Source of the DNA: Cornus controversa | Taxonomy: Eukaryota > Streptophyta > Magnoliopsida > Cornales > Cornaceae | Direction of reading: 5' to 3' | Assembly (NCBI GenBank): GCA_026545225.1 | Contig: CM048849.1 | Coordinates: 56,377,836 to 56,441,835, forward strand | DNA: 64,000 nucleotides | Part shown: positions 23,166 to 36,664 of the stretch, in pieces | How positions within the stretch are numbered: position 1 is the stretch's first letter | Layout: each line of letters starts with the position of its first letter | Translations under genes and position numbers: made by a program | Notes under the pieces: generated by a model | The model's input: the letters and a program-made list of their open reading frames with translations, nothing else | What the model was told of the DNA's origin: nothing | Database searches by the model: none

Positions 23166-26100
23166 ATGAGTTGTAGCAAAAAAAAGACAGTGATATCTCT
23201 CACCATCATCATTTACTATCTACGAGTCGTATTGTTCCTATTGATAATGGAAACAAGATCGGCTGCCTCTCATTCTTATTCTTATTCTATGGTGAAGCCC
23301 AATTGTCAAGAGAAATGTGGCAACGTGAGCATTCCATATCCATTTGGTATAGGGAAAGGATGTTACCTGAACAAGAAGTTTGAAGTCACATGCATTAATG
23401 AGTCAACTCCATTTTCCGGAGGTCAAGTGTTCCAGATCTCTTTGGATCATCACTATGTGATTAAAGAATTTGGGGCTTCTGTTCTGTGTCACAGCCAATC
23501 CGATGGAGGATATCCCTACTGGATATATTATAATTTGGACCACCAATTCCTTATCTCCCACACCAAAAATAAGTTCGTAGTCCTAGGATGTGATGTCTTT
23601 ACTTATATCACTGAACTTAGAGGTGTAGAGTACATAAGTGGTTGTGCATCACTTTGCTATAACAAAAGCAGCGACGGCCTTTCCGTCCCTCCATCTCTTG
23701 ATTTTGATAATAATAAGTCTTCTTGCTCTGGCATTGGTTGCTGTCAAACAAGTCTTCCCAAAGATATTGGCGCCTTCGATGTGCGCAGCATTTCGCTCAA
23801 TACATATGGACGCCACTGGACCTCCAAGCTATGTACCATTGCTTTGATTGTTGAAAACAACTTCACAGAATTCAGCAACTTCAACCTCTCGGCTATTACT
23901 GAGTACCGTTCCCTTCGTGGTGGCCCAACCGTGCTTGACTGGGCAATTAGTAACATCTCTTGTCATGAAGCTCGCACAAGACAAGACTATGCATGTGGTC
24001 CAAACAGTAATTGCATACACTCTAATAGCAGTTACGGCATAAGATATCGATGTCGTTGCTATCAAGGATACCAAGGGAACCCTTACCTCCAAATTAATGG
24101 ATGCCAAGGTACCTAACATATATATATATATACTACTTTATTTATTCGGCTAATTAACTGCATATTTATTTATTTATTTATTTGGTTTGTATCAACAATT
24201 AATTAATGCTTGTACGGTAGTATGCTAGCTCGGGAAAGGAATAATTAACACAGATTACCAACTTATTTTGAAAAAGAAAAATATTATATATATACTAACT
24301 TATTTTTTAACATAAAACCACAATTAAGCTAGTTGAATATTTCACACTAGTTTAGACCTCTCAACCGATCGGATTTAAACCTGAATTGGCTTGATCCGAT
24401 TTAAATCCGATAAAAATATATTCATCTTGATATGATCTAATAACCTAATGGATTATATAATTTATATAGTATTGAATACATATTAGATTTTTTAGTTTAT
24501 CGGATATTCGATCTGATAATCTGATCTATTAAAAAGTTTATTTTTTGATAAAGTTTTGAAAATAAATTTAAAAGGGAGAGAAAGACAAAGAAAGTAGGAA
24601 CGGAAAAGGCGAAGAAAATAGATATTTAATTCTTAATTAAAGAAAAAAACAATAAAGAATAAAAAAAATAAGTAGGACTAAGAAAATAATTAAAAAAATG
24701 AAAACAAATTTGATAAAATTAAGAGTTCCAATTTATATACCTCATCTAATATTTGGTCAGATGAGGTAATTAATAGATCGGATCAACTGTAAGTTTTATC
24801 CAATTTGTTAATTTAATGAATTATCGAACTCGAATATTTAACGAATTATTTACTTAGATATTCAATCCATATCTTAGTTATTAGATGGGATTCGACTGAT
24901 TCGTTAACAACTCAGTTGCTCTGTTTTTGAGCTTTCTTTTGCTGTCGCCAGTTTAATTTGTTTGTAAGCATTTTGGCTTGTTTGCTTTATTGATTGGGGG
25001 CTCTAATGCTCCATTGTTGGCTTTACTCGGTTTGTCCGCTTTTATATGATTCTCTTTCTTATTATAATTCCGCCCTTAATTTATGATTTTGTTTTCCAGG
25101 AAGGAAAAAGAAAAGGAATGAATTTATTTGAACATTTTATACTAAATAGTAAATATACAAGTTTTCTTATTTTATTTTATGTTTTTTTTCTTCTTTTGGT
25201 GTCAAAAGATATTGATGAGTGCAAAGACCCAAAAATGAATACTTGCCCAAAGGACGCTTTTTGCATCAACACAAAAGGTGGCTACTCCTGCACTTGCCGA
25301 CCTGGTTATCGCAGCATTCATATTGGAAATGGAATTGAATGCATACCTCAGAGAGGATCATTAGCTGTAATATTTATTCCTTCAGGTACATACAATACAA
25401 TCCTTTGCATTCCATTTTACCCTCCTCTCCATGAAATTGTGCTTACCTTTGCTACACATGCAGGAATTGGAATTGCTATTGGTTTTTTGCTCTTGATTGC
25501 TATCGGTTTATGGTTGCACCGCAAGCTTGAGAAAAAACGGAGACACAAAATAAAACAGAAGTTCTTTAAAAGGAATGGAGGCTTGCTATTGCAACAACAA
25601 ATCTCTTCCAATAAAGATAGTGTTGCGAGAATAAAACTCTTGGCAACAGAAGAGTTGGAGAAGGCAACAGACTATTTTAACAGCAGTCGATTTCTTGGCA
25701 AGGGAGGACTTGGTTCAGTTTATAAAGGAATGTTATCAGATGGAAGCATAGTAGCTGTTAAGAAATCTAACATAGTTGATGAAAATCAAGTTGGTCAATT
25801 CATTAATGAAGTCATTATCCTCTCTCACATAAGTCACAGGAATATTGTGAAATTGTTAGGTTGCTGTTTAGAGACTGAAGTTCCAATATTAGTGTATGAA
25901 TACATCTCGAATGGCACCCTCTCCGACCATCTTTATGACGAGGGCTATGCTTCTATGTCTTGGGATAATCGTTTGAGAGTTGCAAGGGAAATTGCAGGAG
26001 CACTTGTTTATTTGCACTCGTATGCTTCTACACCTATCTTTCACAGAGATATAAAGGCTAGCAACATACTGTTGGATGAAAACTATAGAGCTGTAGTGTC

Positions 26101-26593
26101 CGACTTTGGACTTTCAAGATTAGTACCATTTAACAAGACTCATTTGACGACATTGGTAGGGGGCACATTTGGTTACTTGGATCCTGTGTATTTTCGATCA
26201 AGACAGTTTACTGATAAAAGTGATGTTTATGCTTTTGGCGTAGTTCTTGCTGAACTCCTAACTGGAAAAAAAGCAGTCTCTTCTGATATATCTGAAGGTC
26301 TTGTACTTTATTTTCGATCATCAATGAAACAAAATCGTCTGCTTGAAATTTTAGAGCCACTAGTTGTGCATGATGGTAAGGAAGAGGAGATTCATGTTGT
26401 TGCTAGACTTGCAAAGAGATGTCTAAAATTGAATGCGAAGAAAAGGCCAAGTATGCAAGAAGTGACAATAGAATTGGACCAATTGAGGAGGATAAAAGAG
26501 CAGCCAGTGATTCAGCAGAATAGCCTGGACTGCTTGGTGAGTAAAAGGTCCTTCTCTTACGCAATTGATTCAGTTGAAGAAGAAGTTTACTGA
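23166..26593 (+). CDS. Wall-associated receptor-like kinase A (3 exons)
   Basis: Exons 23166-24108, 25209-25385 and 25464-26593 (all GT-AG, phase 1) encode about 749 residues. It is predicted to be a plasma-membrane receptor of cell-wall pectin or oligogalacturonides that signals through a cytosolic Ser/Thr kinase. Order: signal peptide (~1-36); GUB_WAK galacturonan-binding region (from CQEKCGNVSIPYPFGIG, ~47-63); WAK cysteine region (~165-250); EGF (~270-314); EGF-Ca in exon 2 (DIDECKDPKMNTCPKD, ~315-350); TM (~376-392, followed by HRKLEKKRR); kinase (~445-720). The kinase has GKGGLGSVYKG, VAVKK (Lys ~473), HRDIKASN (Asp ~569) and DFG (~587). Oddity: the APE-equivalent reads DPVYF, not DPEYF (~615). 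The most divergent of the four WAKL copies here. The 1.1-kb first intron holds AT-rich, MITE-like sequence. Confidence 0.92.
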
Positions 26594-27532
26594 CATGAAT
26601 GCTACATTCGGTTTGCATAGAATTGGTGTATTAAAATTACAATTGAAAAAAAAATTAGTTTAAACATTAAACTAAATTTTTTTCATTTTCAATTTCAAGA
26701 CACCAATCACATGCAACCAAATATAGCGAAGTTGTTTTTATAGCCATGTTCCAAAGTAATACTTGATGGATTGTTAGATCAGGTAACTTTTTGGTTTGAA
26801 TAGCTGTATTGAGCAGCTATTACCTTTGTATAATTTTCAAGGCTTGAATGGATTTATTATTAAAAATTTTACAGATTTCTTGCTGCTAAATTTGTGATTT
26901 GCCAGTGACGAGCTATCAACACAAAAGGGGCCAAACGGCATCAAAACGGTGCCGTTTGGTGCACAGGAGGAGGTGATCCACTTCCCAAATAAATAATACC
27001 ATGAAATCATCCTTTTTCTTTATTGTTTTTTTAGTTGCTTTCATTCTTGAATCACTATTTAACTCATAATTACGTCAATATATTCAACATTTCTATACAA
27101 GTATAACGAGTAGTTTTGTTGGAAATTGATTATGCATGTTGCATCCAGCTAATAGACCATCTAAATGCAAGTGTGCCTTATTTATGTGCTGAAGGCTTTT
27201 GGAAGCAGGTAATGACTTGTTGCCAAAATATATATGTTTATGGCACACAAAAACAAGTCATCAAAAAATCTTAAAAGATCGTCAAAATGAAAAAAAAAAA
27301 AAAAAACTTTAATCAATAGAGTAAAACATATACATTAGCATGCAGAAAATTACAAGCACTCAACTCTATGTGCGACTGCATCCATTTGCACTAATAATGC
27401 ATGACATCTAGCCATTGCTACCCTAAATTACCCAAATTGATGTAAACAAAATTTAGTATTGTGTCTTGATTTGGAATCTACTACTTTTCTCAGATACAAC
27501 AAAACCAAAGAAGCATACCATGTTGAAACAGA
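26594..27532. other. 3' flank of WAKL A, homologous to the flanks of WAKL B-D
   Basis: AGTTGCTTTCATTCTTGA and TTTAACTCATAATTACGTCAATATATTC (27035-27085) match sequence 180-250 bp after the stop codons of the other WAKL copies, so the duplicated block extends into the 3' flank. A near-palindrome AAACGGCATCAAAACGGTGCCGTTT sits at about 26934. No gene is found. Confidence 0.6.
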
Positions 27533-28300
27533 TGTTGTCAATAAGTGCACTCTTCAAAAACACATCCAAAGGAACACCATGTCTTACAATATAACCGTGA
27601 ACCTCCTTACCTCTATTTAAACTTGCGGATTCAGCAATTGACGGAAGAAAACTTGCAAAGGTGATTTAAGTCCGGTTTGACACCAGCAGAGATCATCTCG
27701 CAGAACAAATCTGAAGCCTGACACACGAGCCCCTTTTGGACATACCCGCCAATCATCCCATTCCAAGGCACTAAATCGGTCTTTGGTATTGTCTCAAACA
27801 ACTTACGTTCATCAGGCAAGCGACGGCATTTAGAATACATTGTAAGCAATGTGTTGACCACTGGAGAATCCATCTCCAATCCACATCTAGTAACAAGCCC
27901 ATGAAGCTGAGTACCGAAATTAATCATTGCTTCCAAGCCACATACAGACAATATACATGCATATGTTACCGAATTGGGCCTAATTCCGGTGTCTCTCATC
28001 TCCCTAAACAACCCAATAACATTATCTGAATCCCCATTTTTCACATAACACTATTAAGCATTACATTCCACAAAACACTATTTCTCTGAGTCAACTTGTC
28101 AAACGAGTAACGTGCGTCATCAATACAATCATTGTCGGCATAGAATTTAATCAGAGCTATTCCCACAAACACATCCATCCATCTCAAATCCCACCAACCG
28201 AATTGTTCTGTGAATCGATTTACCCAAATACAAAACATTCAGAGCATCGATCACAGGCCTTAATTAATAAGGAAAAGCATAAAACGAAAATGCGAAACCA
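27533..28300 (-). pseudogene. PPR gene fragment, duplicate of part of the gene at 60823-63384
   Basis: This segment is highly similar to about 62187-62940 of the intact PPR gene on the same strand, roughly 240 codons from its N-terminal half. Readable stretches include RPNSVTYACILSVCGLEAMI and TDLVPWNGMIGGYVQ. The frame is broken (the two longest open pieces, 27631-28044 and 28041-28238, are in different frames), there are small deletions, and neither the N-terminus nor the C-terminus is present. It lies just after WAKL A, as the intact PPR lies after WAKL D, so it probably came with the same segmental duplication and was then truncated. Not expected to make a functional protein. Confidence 0.9.
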
Positions 28301-28641
28301 AGTGGATTAGAGATCATGTTGTAATCATGAATTTAATAATGAATTTTATTAGTGAATTTATGGATTTTGAATTTGTGCATTGGTGAGTCTTACTGAATTT
28401 TACCCCCATAAGAACAATTTCAAACCTGTCCCTTAGTTTAGGGGAGGGGCGGGACAGACCCCAACAAAGTCGACTAAATTGACATCCCTACTTCTCTCTT
28501 TGGTACCGAATTTCACAGGTTTACGTGGACTTACCTAGCACATGGGTTAATACAGGTGTTCGTAGGAAAATAGTCCTACTGGAAGGTTGGTGATACCACT
28601 CCCTTTGTCAACCAAAAAAGAAGAAGGACCATACACAGCTG

Positions 28642-28702
<61 letters not shown>

Positions 28703-30736
28703 CATGGTATGCAGTATAAAAGTGGGCATATAATACTTGTTCATATATATGCTGACAATAAAACAATGACGCAAGTCGAAAAATTGAATTCCAGTAACAC
28801 TACATGTCAAATTGGTTAAATTACTAGCTAAAAATGTCTACTTTAGAAGTCTGTCAGGATAGCATAGATTCAGATATTATGATAAAGGCTAGCTCATAAC
28901 TCTTACTTCTTTATATCTTACTTTTGAAGAGAACTGTCATTCATTTCTAATGCCAGTCCCATATATTTAGCGAGATAGTGGCTTTGGCAATGTTGCATGT
29001 CCATCTTCTGTTCATGTATTGAGTAGACTGCTATATATTATCGTATGTTAATTATTATGTGATTGGATAATGCAGGAGAAGCTTAATGAACTTTCAAGTC
29101 AGCAACCAGAAGCTTCGCAAACCACTGTTGCTAAGGATACTCATCCGGTAATGTTGTATTCATGGTTGGTTGGTTTATATTTTAAGTGCTATAGTATTAA
29201 TGTGTTCATTTTTATAGATAGTCTTTATAATTTTCAGATATAGTGTTCCTTTAGTCAATTATATGCTCTCATACGTTTGTGATGAAGTTGACACTTCTCC
29301 TGATTCACAAAATCCCAGAGCATCCTCCACTTCATCTTCTCGATTACCTACATCACCGGTAATTTTCATACGGTTATTGAAGTCTGACATATCAGTATCT
29401 TAAAATAACTTTAATTTGTGCTCTGTTTATTTTAAAACAAGCTTTAAATTAAACTATTGTACTTAATGTTTCAACTTTCAAGACTATTCAAATACACACA
29501 TGCCATTCATTGAAGTAGTTAAAGGCAATGTGTAGAAATTATTGTACTTGCTCCTTGTTTGTTGTTTCTGAGTTGGCCAACTTTTAGCTAAGAATTGCAG
29601 TGACCAATGAAGCTTATGACTCTTTGTGCTAAACTCAATGAAGGCCACTTCTCTCTTGATTTATCTCAAAATTTTCTATTTTCTGGTTAGTTTAATTTGA
29701 ATGTTGTGTATTAATACTCAGTGTATGTGATTCTTTTGTAAAATTTTCTATTTCCTTGTTTATATCTCGAATTAATTCTAATATTTTATCTATATTTGAT
29801 TTGTATAGGTATAAAGGAAGTTCTTTTGTTAAGACCCCAAACACTTGATATAGTAATTGTCGCTCGATGACTGATTTTGAGAAAGAACCCAAATACAAAT
29901 GTGAGGGATGTGGAATTAGAATCTGATAATTGAAAAATAAGTGTTACTGTCCCAATGTTGTGGGAAGAACCTTTGCCCATTCCTTTGGCACGTTTCAAAA
30001 AAATTAGAGATGCAGCTAGAGCGAGTTATATTTGGCCTTCTACCTTTGTACTTCTAATGTGACTTATTTTCTTTTATTAAAATGAATACTTAAATTGTTT
30101 TAGTTATAATTTATTTTTGTTTAATTTTTAGGTTGCGCATTGAGGAGGGTGATACTTTTCTCCAAGTTATTATAGGTACATATTACTTTACAAATTCAAA
30201 GTTTGTTTGATAATTTACATATTTATCAATACGTACTTCTAACTAGGTTGCACATCTAACTCCATCTTTAATGCTATGTTTTGAAACTGCAAAACTATAT
30301 CCAGAACTACTGTTATTGGTTTTGGACTTTCAGTTATATAATATAGAACTACTGTTATCTATGTAATCAATGTGTGAAAAAATCTTCAAACAAGACTTTC
30401 CATTCTTAGGCAACAAATAAATTGCTTTCTATCAATGATTTATGGTTGAAGAGTGTCCTTACTTGATTTGGCAATTAGATCACAAGCCATTGATTCAAGT
30501 GTCTTAAATAGAATTTATATGAGAAAATATGGGGGCTAGACTATAATAAATTATAAATTGTATTGCTTTAAAGAGCATAGCCTCGAAAAATTCATAATGT
30601 GGAAGGGAATATGTTAAGAAGTGTAGTGCTATTTGCATTGTAAAAAGAGTGCAGTAACTATTCACCATTCCTATTGGCTACGTAAGAGTATACCTTGCAG
30701 CCATTACTTTTATAGGTTCACAGCCTCTGTAAAAGG
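28301..30736. other. Gene-free DNA with a long (TA)n tract
   Basis: (AT)n occupies about 28646-28700. Around 29076-29147 and 29284-29360 there are two exon-like stretches bounded by AG and GT (reading EKLNELSSQQPEASQTT and DTSPDSQNPRASS). The first resembles the C-terminal domain of plant En/Spm-type transposase-associated proteins, but the match is too short to call. Nothing else is recognised. Confidence 0.4.
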
Positions 30737-30741
30737 AAAGC

Positions 30742-31378
30742 TGATGCAGGAGCATCCGAGTCAGATGATGCTGAGCTGTCAGACGACACGTTGATGGCAC
30801 TGAAATATCTTGAGTTGGCAGATCAGCGTAAAGATGGCAGGAAACCGTGACCTTGCCACTAATTAGGGTATTTTTGGACGCGTTTCAGTATTTTGGCCAT
30901 AACTTTGGCTACAGGTGTCAGAATCGCCTTTATGATCACAATTCGGAAAGCTTGGTTCGGCGCGCACGTCGTGGGCACCTAGCTAAAGCTGGGTGTGTCT
31001 GTTTTCGAGGTCAAAATCCACTGTTTTCCCCTTCGAATCCCTAATTTTAGTTATTTCTTTCCTTTTTTGGTAATATTTATTTTGTTGATTACGAAGAGAT
31101 TCTGGGTTTGATTTGGGCCAGAATTTTGGCAACTTTCTTCTTTTATTTCGTATTTTATTTTGGCAAGAATATTAGGTTTTTGCTATTTTTGGTAATGTTG
31201 ACGAAGTTCAGCTATATAACCCGGCTTGTGGGTTGATTCGAAGGTACTTTTGATTTTGAATAATAATATTGAATACCAGAGACTTTTCTCTGAGTTTTTG
31301 GGTAATTATCGTACTTTCTTTCTGTTTATTTTCTGTTGCCCTTAGCCTATAGAATAATCACTATTCTGTCCGGCGTCA
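30742..31378 (+). mobile_element. Solo LTR (copy 1), 637 bp
   Basis: Begins TGATGCAGGAGC and ends CCGGCGTCA, with the 5-bp target duplication AAAGC at 30737-30741 and 31379-31383. It carries a TATA-like CTATATAA near 31212 and a polyadenylation-like GAATAATAATATTGAAT near 31258, as expected of an LTR. No internal region is present, so this is the product of LTR-LTR recombination. A second solo LTR of the same family and exact length is at 52295-52931; the two look about 97% identical by eye, so the family was active recently. Copia or Gypsy cannot be decided without an internal region. Confidence 0.88.
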
Positions 31379-31484
31379 AAAGCTTAGATACACTTATTTG
31401 GGTTGTGATGAGACCTTAATCTATTGGTGAAGAAGCATCAATCGATGATTAAAAGCATTATTGTGTCTATTTATCCATTTTCAG

Positions 31485-31522
<38 letters not shown>

Positions 31523-31895
31523 CTTAAAAATTGGTGAAAGTAAATTAAAATATATTAAGTGTTTGCGTTACATTTCAGTTGTGACACTTGTCTATCAAGT
31601 CTTGTTCGAAGTTTTTTTGAACTACTGTTATCTATATTTGATTTGTACAGTGGTATGTGCTTTTGCTATTAGACTGTTCTCTATATTTGGTTTGTATATG
31701 GATATGTCTTTTTGTTGGTTGATTATATACCTGAGATTGAATTTATCTGTTCTTCTAATCTTTATTTTACTAAAATGATAACAATGGCCGTGTGGGAGGA
31801 TAAGGAAGAACGGAAAAGAAATAATATAGCTGCGAGAAGATAATTGGGATGGTGATAATGTTAGTGACGACGGAGGGAGATGGAGAATAACACTG
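31379..31895. other. Gene-free DNA with an (AT)n tract
   Basis: (TA)n at about 31483-31520. No gene is recognised. A 105-codon open frame here is low-complexity and not credible. Confidence 0.4.
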
Positions 31896-32463
31896 AGGGC
31901 TAGTTTAGTACGCATGAATAGAGGTAGAATGAAATGATCATTTCACCTTTGATTCCCTTTCTCTTATTTGTTGTGCTACATTAAAAATGAAATGGTCATT
32001 CATAATTATTTCCTTGGAACGCTCATTCCAACAAAACCATTCCTCTTCTTGAGTTATGGAATGACCATTCCATTCCCACTTCTTATTAAAAACATCCTCT
32101 CTCTTCATTAATTTCTCTCCCTTTTTTACAACTCATTCCAGAATATTTATATATATATATTTAATAGGTATATATATATATATCTTACGAATTATATCTT
32201 GATTTAGAAAGTTTTAATTGAATGGGTAATTTATTATTTTTTTACATGATAATTAAATTAAAGTTGGCCAATTAATTGTTCCATTTTTAAAATTGATTTT
32301 ATTTTATAAAAAAGTATAACATGTTGGAATGTATTACAATTCATTCCTATATCATTCTTTGTCTACAACTAAACATTGGAATGAGAATGGTCATTCTATT
32401 TTATTCTCATTCTCATTTCATTCCCAACTTTATTCCATTCCTGTGTACCAAACTAATTCTTAA
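31896..32463. mobile_element. MITE rich in GGAATG/CATTCC motifs
   Basis: The ends AGGGCTAGTTTAGTACGCATGAAT and the complement of TAAGAATTAGTTTGGTACACAGGAAT are imperfect terminal inverted repeats, and the interior is dominated by repeated CATTCC/GGAATG words on both strands. Such MITEs are common in eudicots. The exact termini and target duplication are not resolved, so the superfamily (Tourist or hAT) is left open. Confidence 0.55.
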
Positions 32464-32751
32464 AAGAACTGAGCTAGTTCATTGTTGGAATTCTTTCTCA
32501 CCCCAAGGGTCGTTTCTGATGACTTTTTCTGACTTTGTTACATCAAGGGAAGATGATTTTCTCATATGTCATCTGACTAGTTATGAACTTTATCAAGTCT
32601 AGAAACTCAAAACTAAGTGCCTTCAAAGTGGGCTCATTATAACCTTTATGTGTTGGTAACGTACTTTTGCATTATTTGATTGATACTGTTACTTCCATAA
32701 ATCTGATTTGTTGTGTTTTGAGGAGGGAAATGAATTTTTTATTTATTTATA

Positions 32752-33013
32752 ATCCCTCTGTCCCATAATTCTTGGGATATTTGAGGATTCCAACTTTTTT
32801 TGATGGGACCCATTTTTTAGTGTAATAATGTATGAATTTACATATTAATCATTGTTTAAAAGTTAGTATTATTATTATATGGTGGGCCCAACTTTTAGGA
32901 TAGTAGAGTTTGAGAAGGGTAATTTAGGAATCATATAATAATTTTAGGAAATAGACATGTATTTTGGGACATCCCGAAAAGAAATAGTGGACTAAAATTA
33001 TGAGACGGAGGGA
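32752..33013. mobile_element. Stowaway (Tc1/Mariner) MITE
   Basis: A 262-bp element with the classic ends ATCCCTCTGTCCCATAAT and ATTATGAGACGGAGGGAGT, flanked by TA on both sides (32750-32751, 33014-33015). CTCCCTCCGTCCCA-type ends with a TA duplication are diagnostic of Stowaway. No coding capacity. Confidence 0.85.
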
Positions 33014-33015
33014 GT

Positions 33016-36000
33016 AATAGTTTAAATTACTATGGTAATGATTTTAGCATTTGATGACAATTATCTCTCATTAAATTAAAAATTATATATAAGGTGAAAG
33101 AGGAATCTAAGCATTTGGTGACAGTTATTTTATAGAGCTTTAGTGATCATGACTGTGCCACATGTGAGCCTTTGTCAGCAGATATGGTTGCTGTATTATA
33201 AGCCATAAACTTTTTCTGACCCTTTTCTAAAGGCAAACGTTTTCAGCAACAGATGATGATTCTATTTGGTTGGCCTGTTATGTTATTGGTTTTGTGTTAT
33301 GTTATCAGTTCTGGCCCAAAACATGTTTGGGTTGTGCTAGTTTGGTTTCAAAAGTTTAAAATCAATATCAATTTTGGCTTGAAATCTGTATCAACGAATC
33401 CATGATATTGTTATGTTTTAGGACTTTTGTTGGCCCAAACCGATACCAATCACCGTAGCGGAGAAACCACCCTAACCAAACTTGCAACACAAACAAAACC
33501 TACAATGAAAACAATTGCCTCATTTTTTGTAACGATCTTTCTCTCTCCTCGCTCGATCTAGCTGTGGCGATTTGAAGGCGATTCCTGAGCCCTAGATTTG
33601 TCCCGGCGATCTGACGGTGATTCGTGAGCCCTATGTTCATTCGTTTAATCTTTCTCTCTCGCTCAATTTGGCTGTATTCTTTGTGAACGATTTGTGAGCC
33701 CTCTGTTTGTTGTGAACGATTCCTGAGCCCTAGATCTGTCCCAGTGATTTGAAGGTGATTCGTGAGCCAAAACTCAGGTTGTCTCTCTCTTTTCTTTTCC
33801 CCAATCAAATTGGTGTCTGCACACGAATTTCTTTAGTGTCGTACTTGTTGGTCAACAAATTTTTTTTGGGTTATTAGGGAGTGATTGACGACTTCGTACT
33901 GCATCTTCCCTACTGGCAGTTGGAGAATACATATTACAACTGAAACTCATTCTCTACTTTGCATTTGCTTATTCTTTCAATTTATGAACACTTTCTTTTA
34001 CACTTTGCATTTGCTTATTCTTTCAATTTATGAACACTTTCTTTTACTAAGCCCTTTTCATGGGATTGATCATAGCTTGATTATTTTTATTTTTTCTTTT
34101 CTTTTGTTGTGTTGTTTGCTCAATGTTTCAAAAGCATAGTCTACAATCAGAATCAAATTGATTAAATGTTCTTCCAATTTCACTACAGTTGAGTTTTCAC
34201 CAGAGATTGATAAATAGTTAAGTTGATTTTAGATATATATTTAAAATTCAGCTGGATATTAATTTCTACTATGCATCAATACCAGAATGTACTTGTGATG
34301 CTTAATACTGTTCTTTATATTTTTGGAGAGGGAAACAAATCTTGCACAAACTTACAGTAGTGGTATTATATATATGAAGAATAAAAACCTATATATAGAG
34401 GTACTGTCTTTACTCCAATTCAAAAGGTGATCAACATTTTTCATATGTTTTGTTCCTACATGTCTAATAAGCAGAGTAACATGAGATGGTGAAGGTCTTA
34501 ACATCCTATCCAGTAGATAAGCTCATTTAACATGTATGTTTGAATTTCATCTGATTTATTATCTCTAATTTCATCTGCTTGGATTCCCTCCTCCATTAAT
34601 CTCATGGACCACTCCATTATTCTCAATCTCTCTTAACATGACTATTTTAGAGTAGTTAATGGCAGGCAAAAAGATCCACTCACTCCTTTCCTACTTGTCA
34701 CAAAAGAAAAAACTAGTGACTTTCGTATAGACCGAGACTTGTAGCTTTTTTCTCTCTATCCAAACATTTTGTCTCAACTCAAATTTCATTTGAAGTGCAA
34801 AAGACTAGGAATTACTCATCCAAGCTTTGCCAAATGAGCTAGTCCCAAGCCATGGGAACCTAGAATTTGTCAAAAGCTTAGGGTTTTTTTTTTTTTTTTG
34901 GCCTTCACCTTTTTAGTGAGCTTATCATCTATAGTTTACTAGGGATGGGGATATCTATCATTTACTATTTTTTTATTATGAACCCCATTAAAGAACACAA
35001 TTTTTTTAAAGTAGGTTGTCTTATTTCCACACATCATTCATTGTTAAGGTACCTCTGCCACTTTTTCAATATATCCTAATTTTGGGTTCGATACAGCTCA
35101 CTAAAGAAGTAAAACTTATGGGAATATATCATAATTTTTATTTACATGTTACTGTTCAAAGAAATGAGAAGACTGTCTACTACACCACTAAACTTTATGG
35201 CCTTGACGGAAGAAGATGCTATATCATTTTCAATGGTTTGTGGTTCTGAGCCAGGGTCTCCTCCTCAAGGTTGAACTTGAAAGTTGAAATGGTATTTCTT
35301 GTGTTATTTTTCCTTGTTCCTCTTTTGTGCCAGTTGATGGAACTTTTAGATTTATCAGCATTGGGACATCACAGGACAACAAATCTTCCATCATATATCA
35401 GTCTTCCATCATAAAAATAAAATTGGCATGAGGAAGTCATCAATATTGAATTCTTTAATGTGTCTATAAATGCAACAAATTTGACCAATTTAAAATGCTC
35501 CAAAAGGATTGCAGATGTAAGTTCTTACAAGGTGGAATACTCCTGCCGGATGGTAGCTAACATGGGTGTTCAACAAAAGAAATAAAAAGGAACAAAAATT
35601 CATTCTTTGCTAGTCAACTTCAGTGTTACTCACCTACTTTTGAGTGAATTTACCATGTTTACACAAACATCAGCTTGTAGTGTATAGAATTTGATTGAAT
35701 ATATGACTGGTGTCCAATATGTCGAAGTGCTGGTTCCATTAATTTTCTTAAATGTTTTGTAGCTTACTTCATATTTTTCATCCTGAACCTTGTATCTCAA
35801 TTGTCTTATGCAGAAATAAGCAACCTTTTATGATTCAACAATTGTATGCTGGATTATGCAGTGGAACTCATGTGAATATACGAGGGAATATACACTAGTA
35901 TTATGGTTGTGATTTGTTAGAAGTAGTTAGAAAATGATAATTGACGTTTGAGGATCATGCATCTGGGTGCTAATTGGATTGAAGAATAACAGGTGCTGGA

Positions 36001-36655
36001 AGCTGCGACATTGATTATTGTAGTTGTCTATGTGTTGGGAGTTTTGCTTATGTTATACTTTTGCATGTAAATGTATTTTCTCTTGTAGTGGAGATTGGAT
36101 AGTCCATATGAATGTTAGACATGAAGAGAAGTGTATATGTCATCTGGGTTGTTTCTTGCTGTTGAATGCTTAGTTATCTGAAAAATGGATTGTTGGATTC
36201 TTTCGTAACCTTAAAGGATGCTTTGAACCCATTTTGCTTGTGTTTGCTTTGAACCCACACCAATTGGAATAGTCATAATCCATGAAACCTGGTCTTAGGC
36301 TATTTTGGATGTTTGGAGTATGGTTTGAATAAGTTATTGAATCCGGAATGGAGTCCATCAATTAGATGTATTTTTTGTGGGTTTGACATCTATGTTATCA
36401 CTTTTCTTTTTGGATAAAAATCTTTACTGGAATCAATCAAGCAGTACCACAAATTATTCAAGTGTTGGATTCAAAAATAGCAAACATCGACTCAGCAAGT
36501 AAAGATTTTGGTCTCATATATTTTTACTTTTTTGGTACAAGCTCAAATTTAATGGTTTTTAATCATAATATTAAATTGAGATGAATTATTGGAAAAAAAA
36601 TGCATTAATGGAAGAGTATTCATCTTTGAACAAAGGTAAGCAAAGCTCTGCTTAA
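33016..36655. other. Gene-free DNA with two small tandem repeats
   Basis: About 33555-33770 has two degenerate copies of a GGCGATTCCTGAGCCCTAGAT / GGTGATTCGTGAGCCC unit within a CT-rich stretch that looks like a 5' UTR. 33957-34046 is a 45-bp unit repeated twice (TTTGCATTTGCTTATTCTTTC). A non-coding transcript or a lost gene's leader is possible. No protein-coding gene could be recognised in the remainder. Confidence 0.4.
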
Positions 36656-36664
36656 AAAACTCTT

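Noticed and set aside
29076-29360. Exon-like stretches reminiscent of En/Spm transposase-associated proteins
   Set aside because: Only two short pieces with plausible splice borders. The similarity is too weak to assign, so it is mentioned only in the intergenic entry.
31461-31915. 95-105-codon frames on both strands
   Set aside because: Translated (TA)n and AT-rich sequence, no support.
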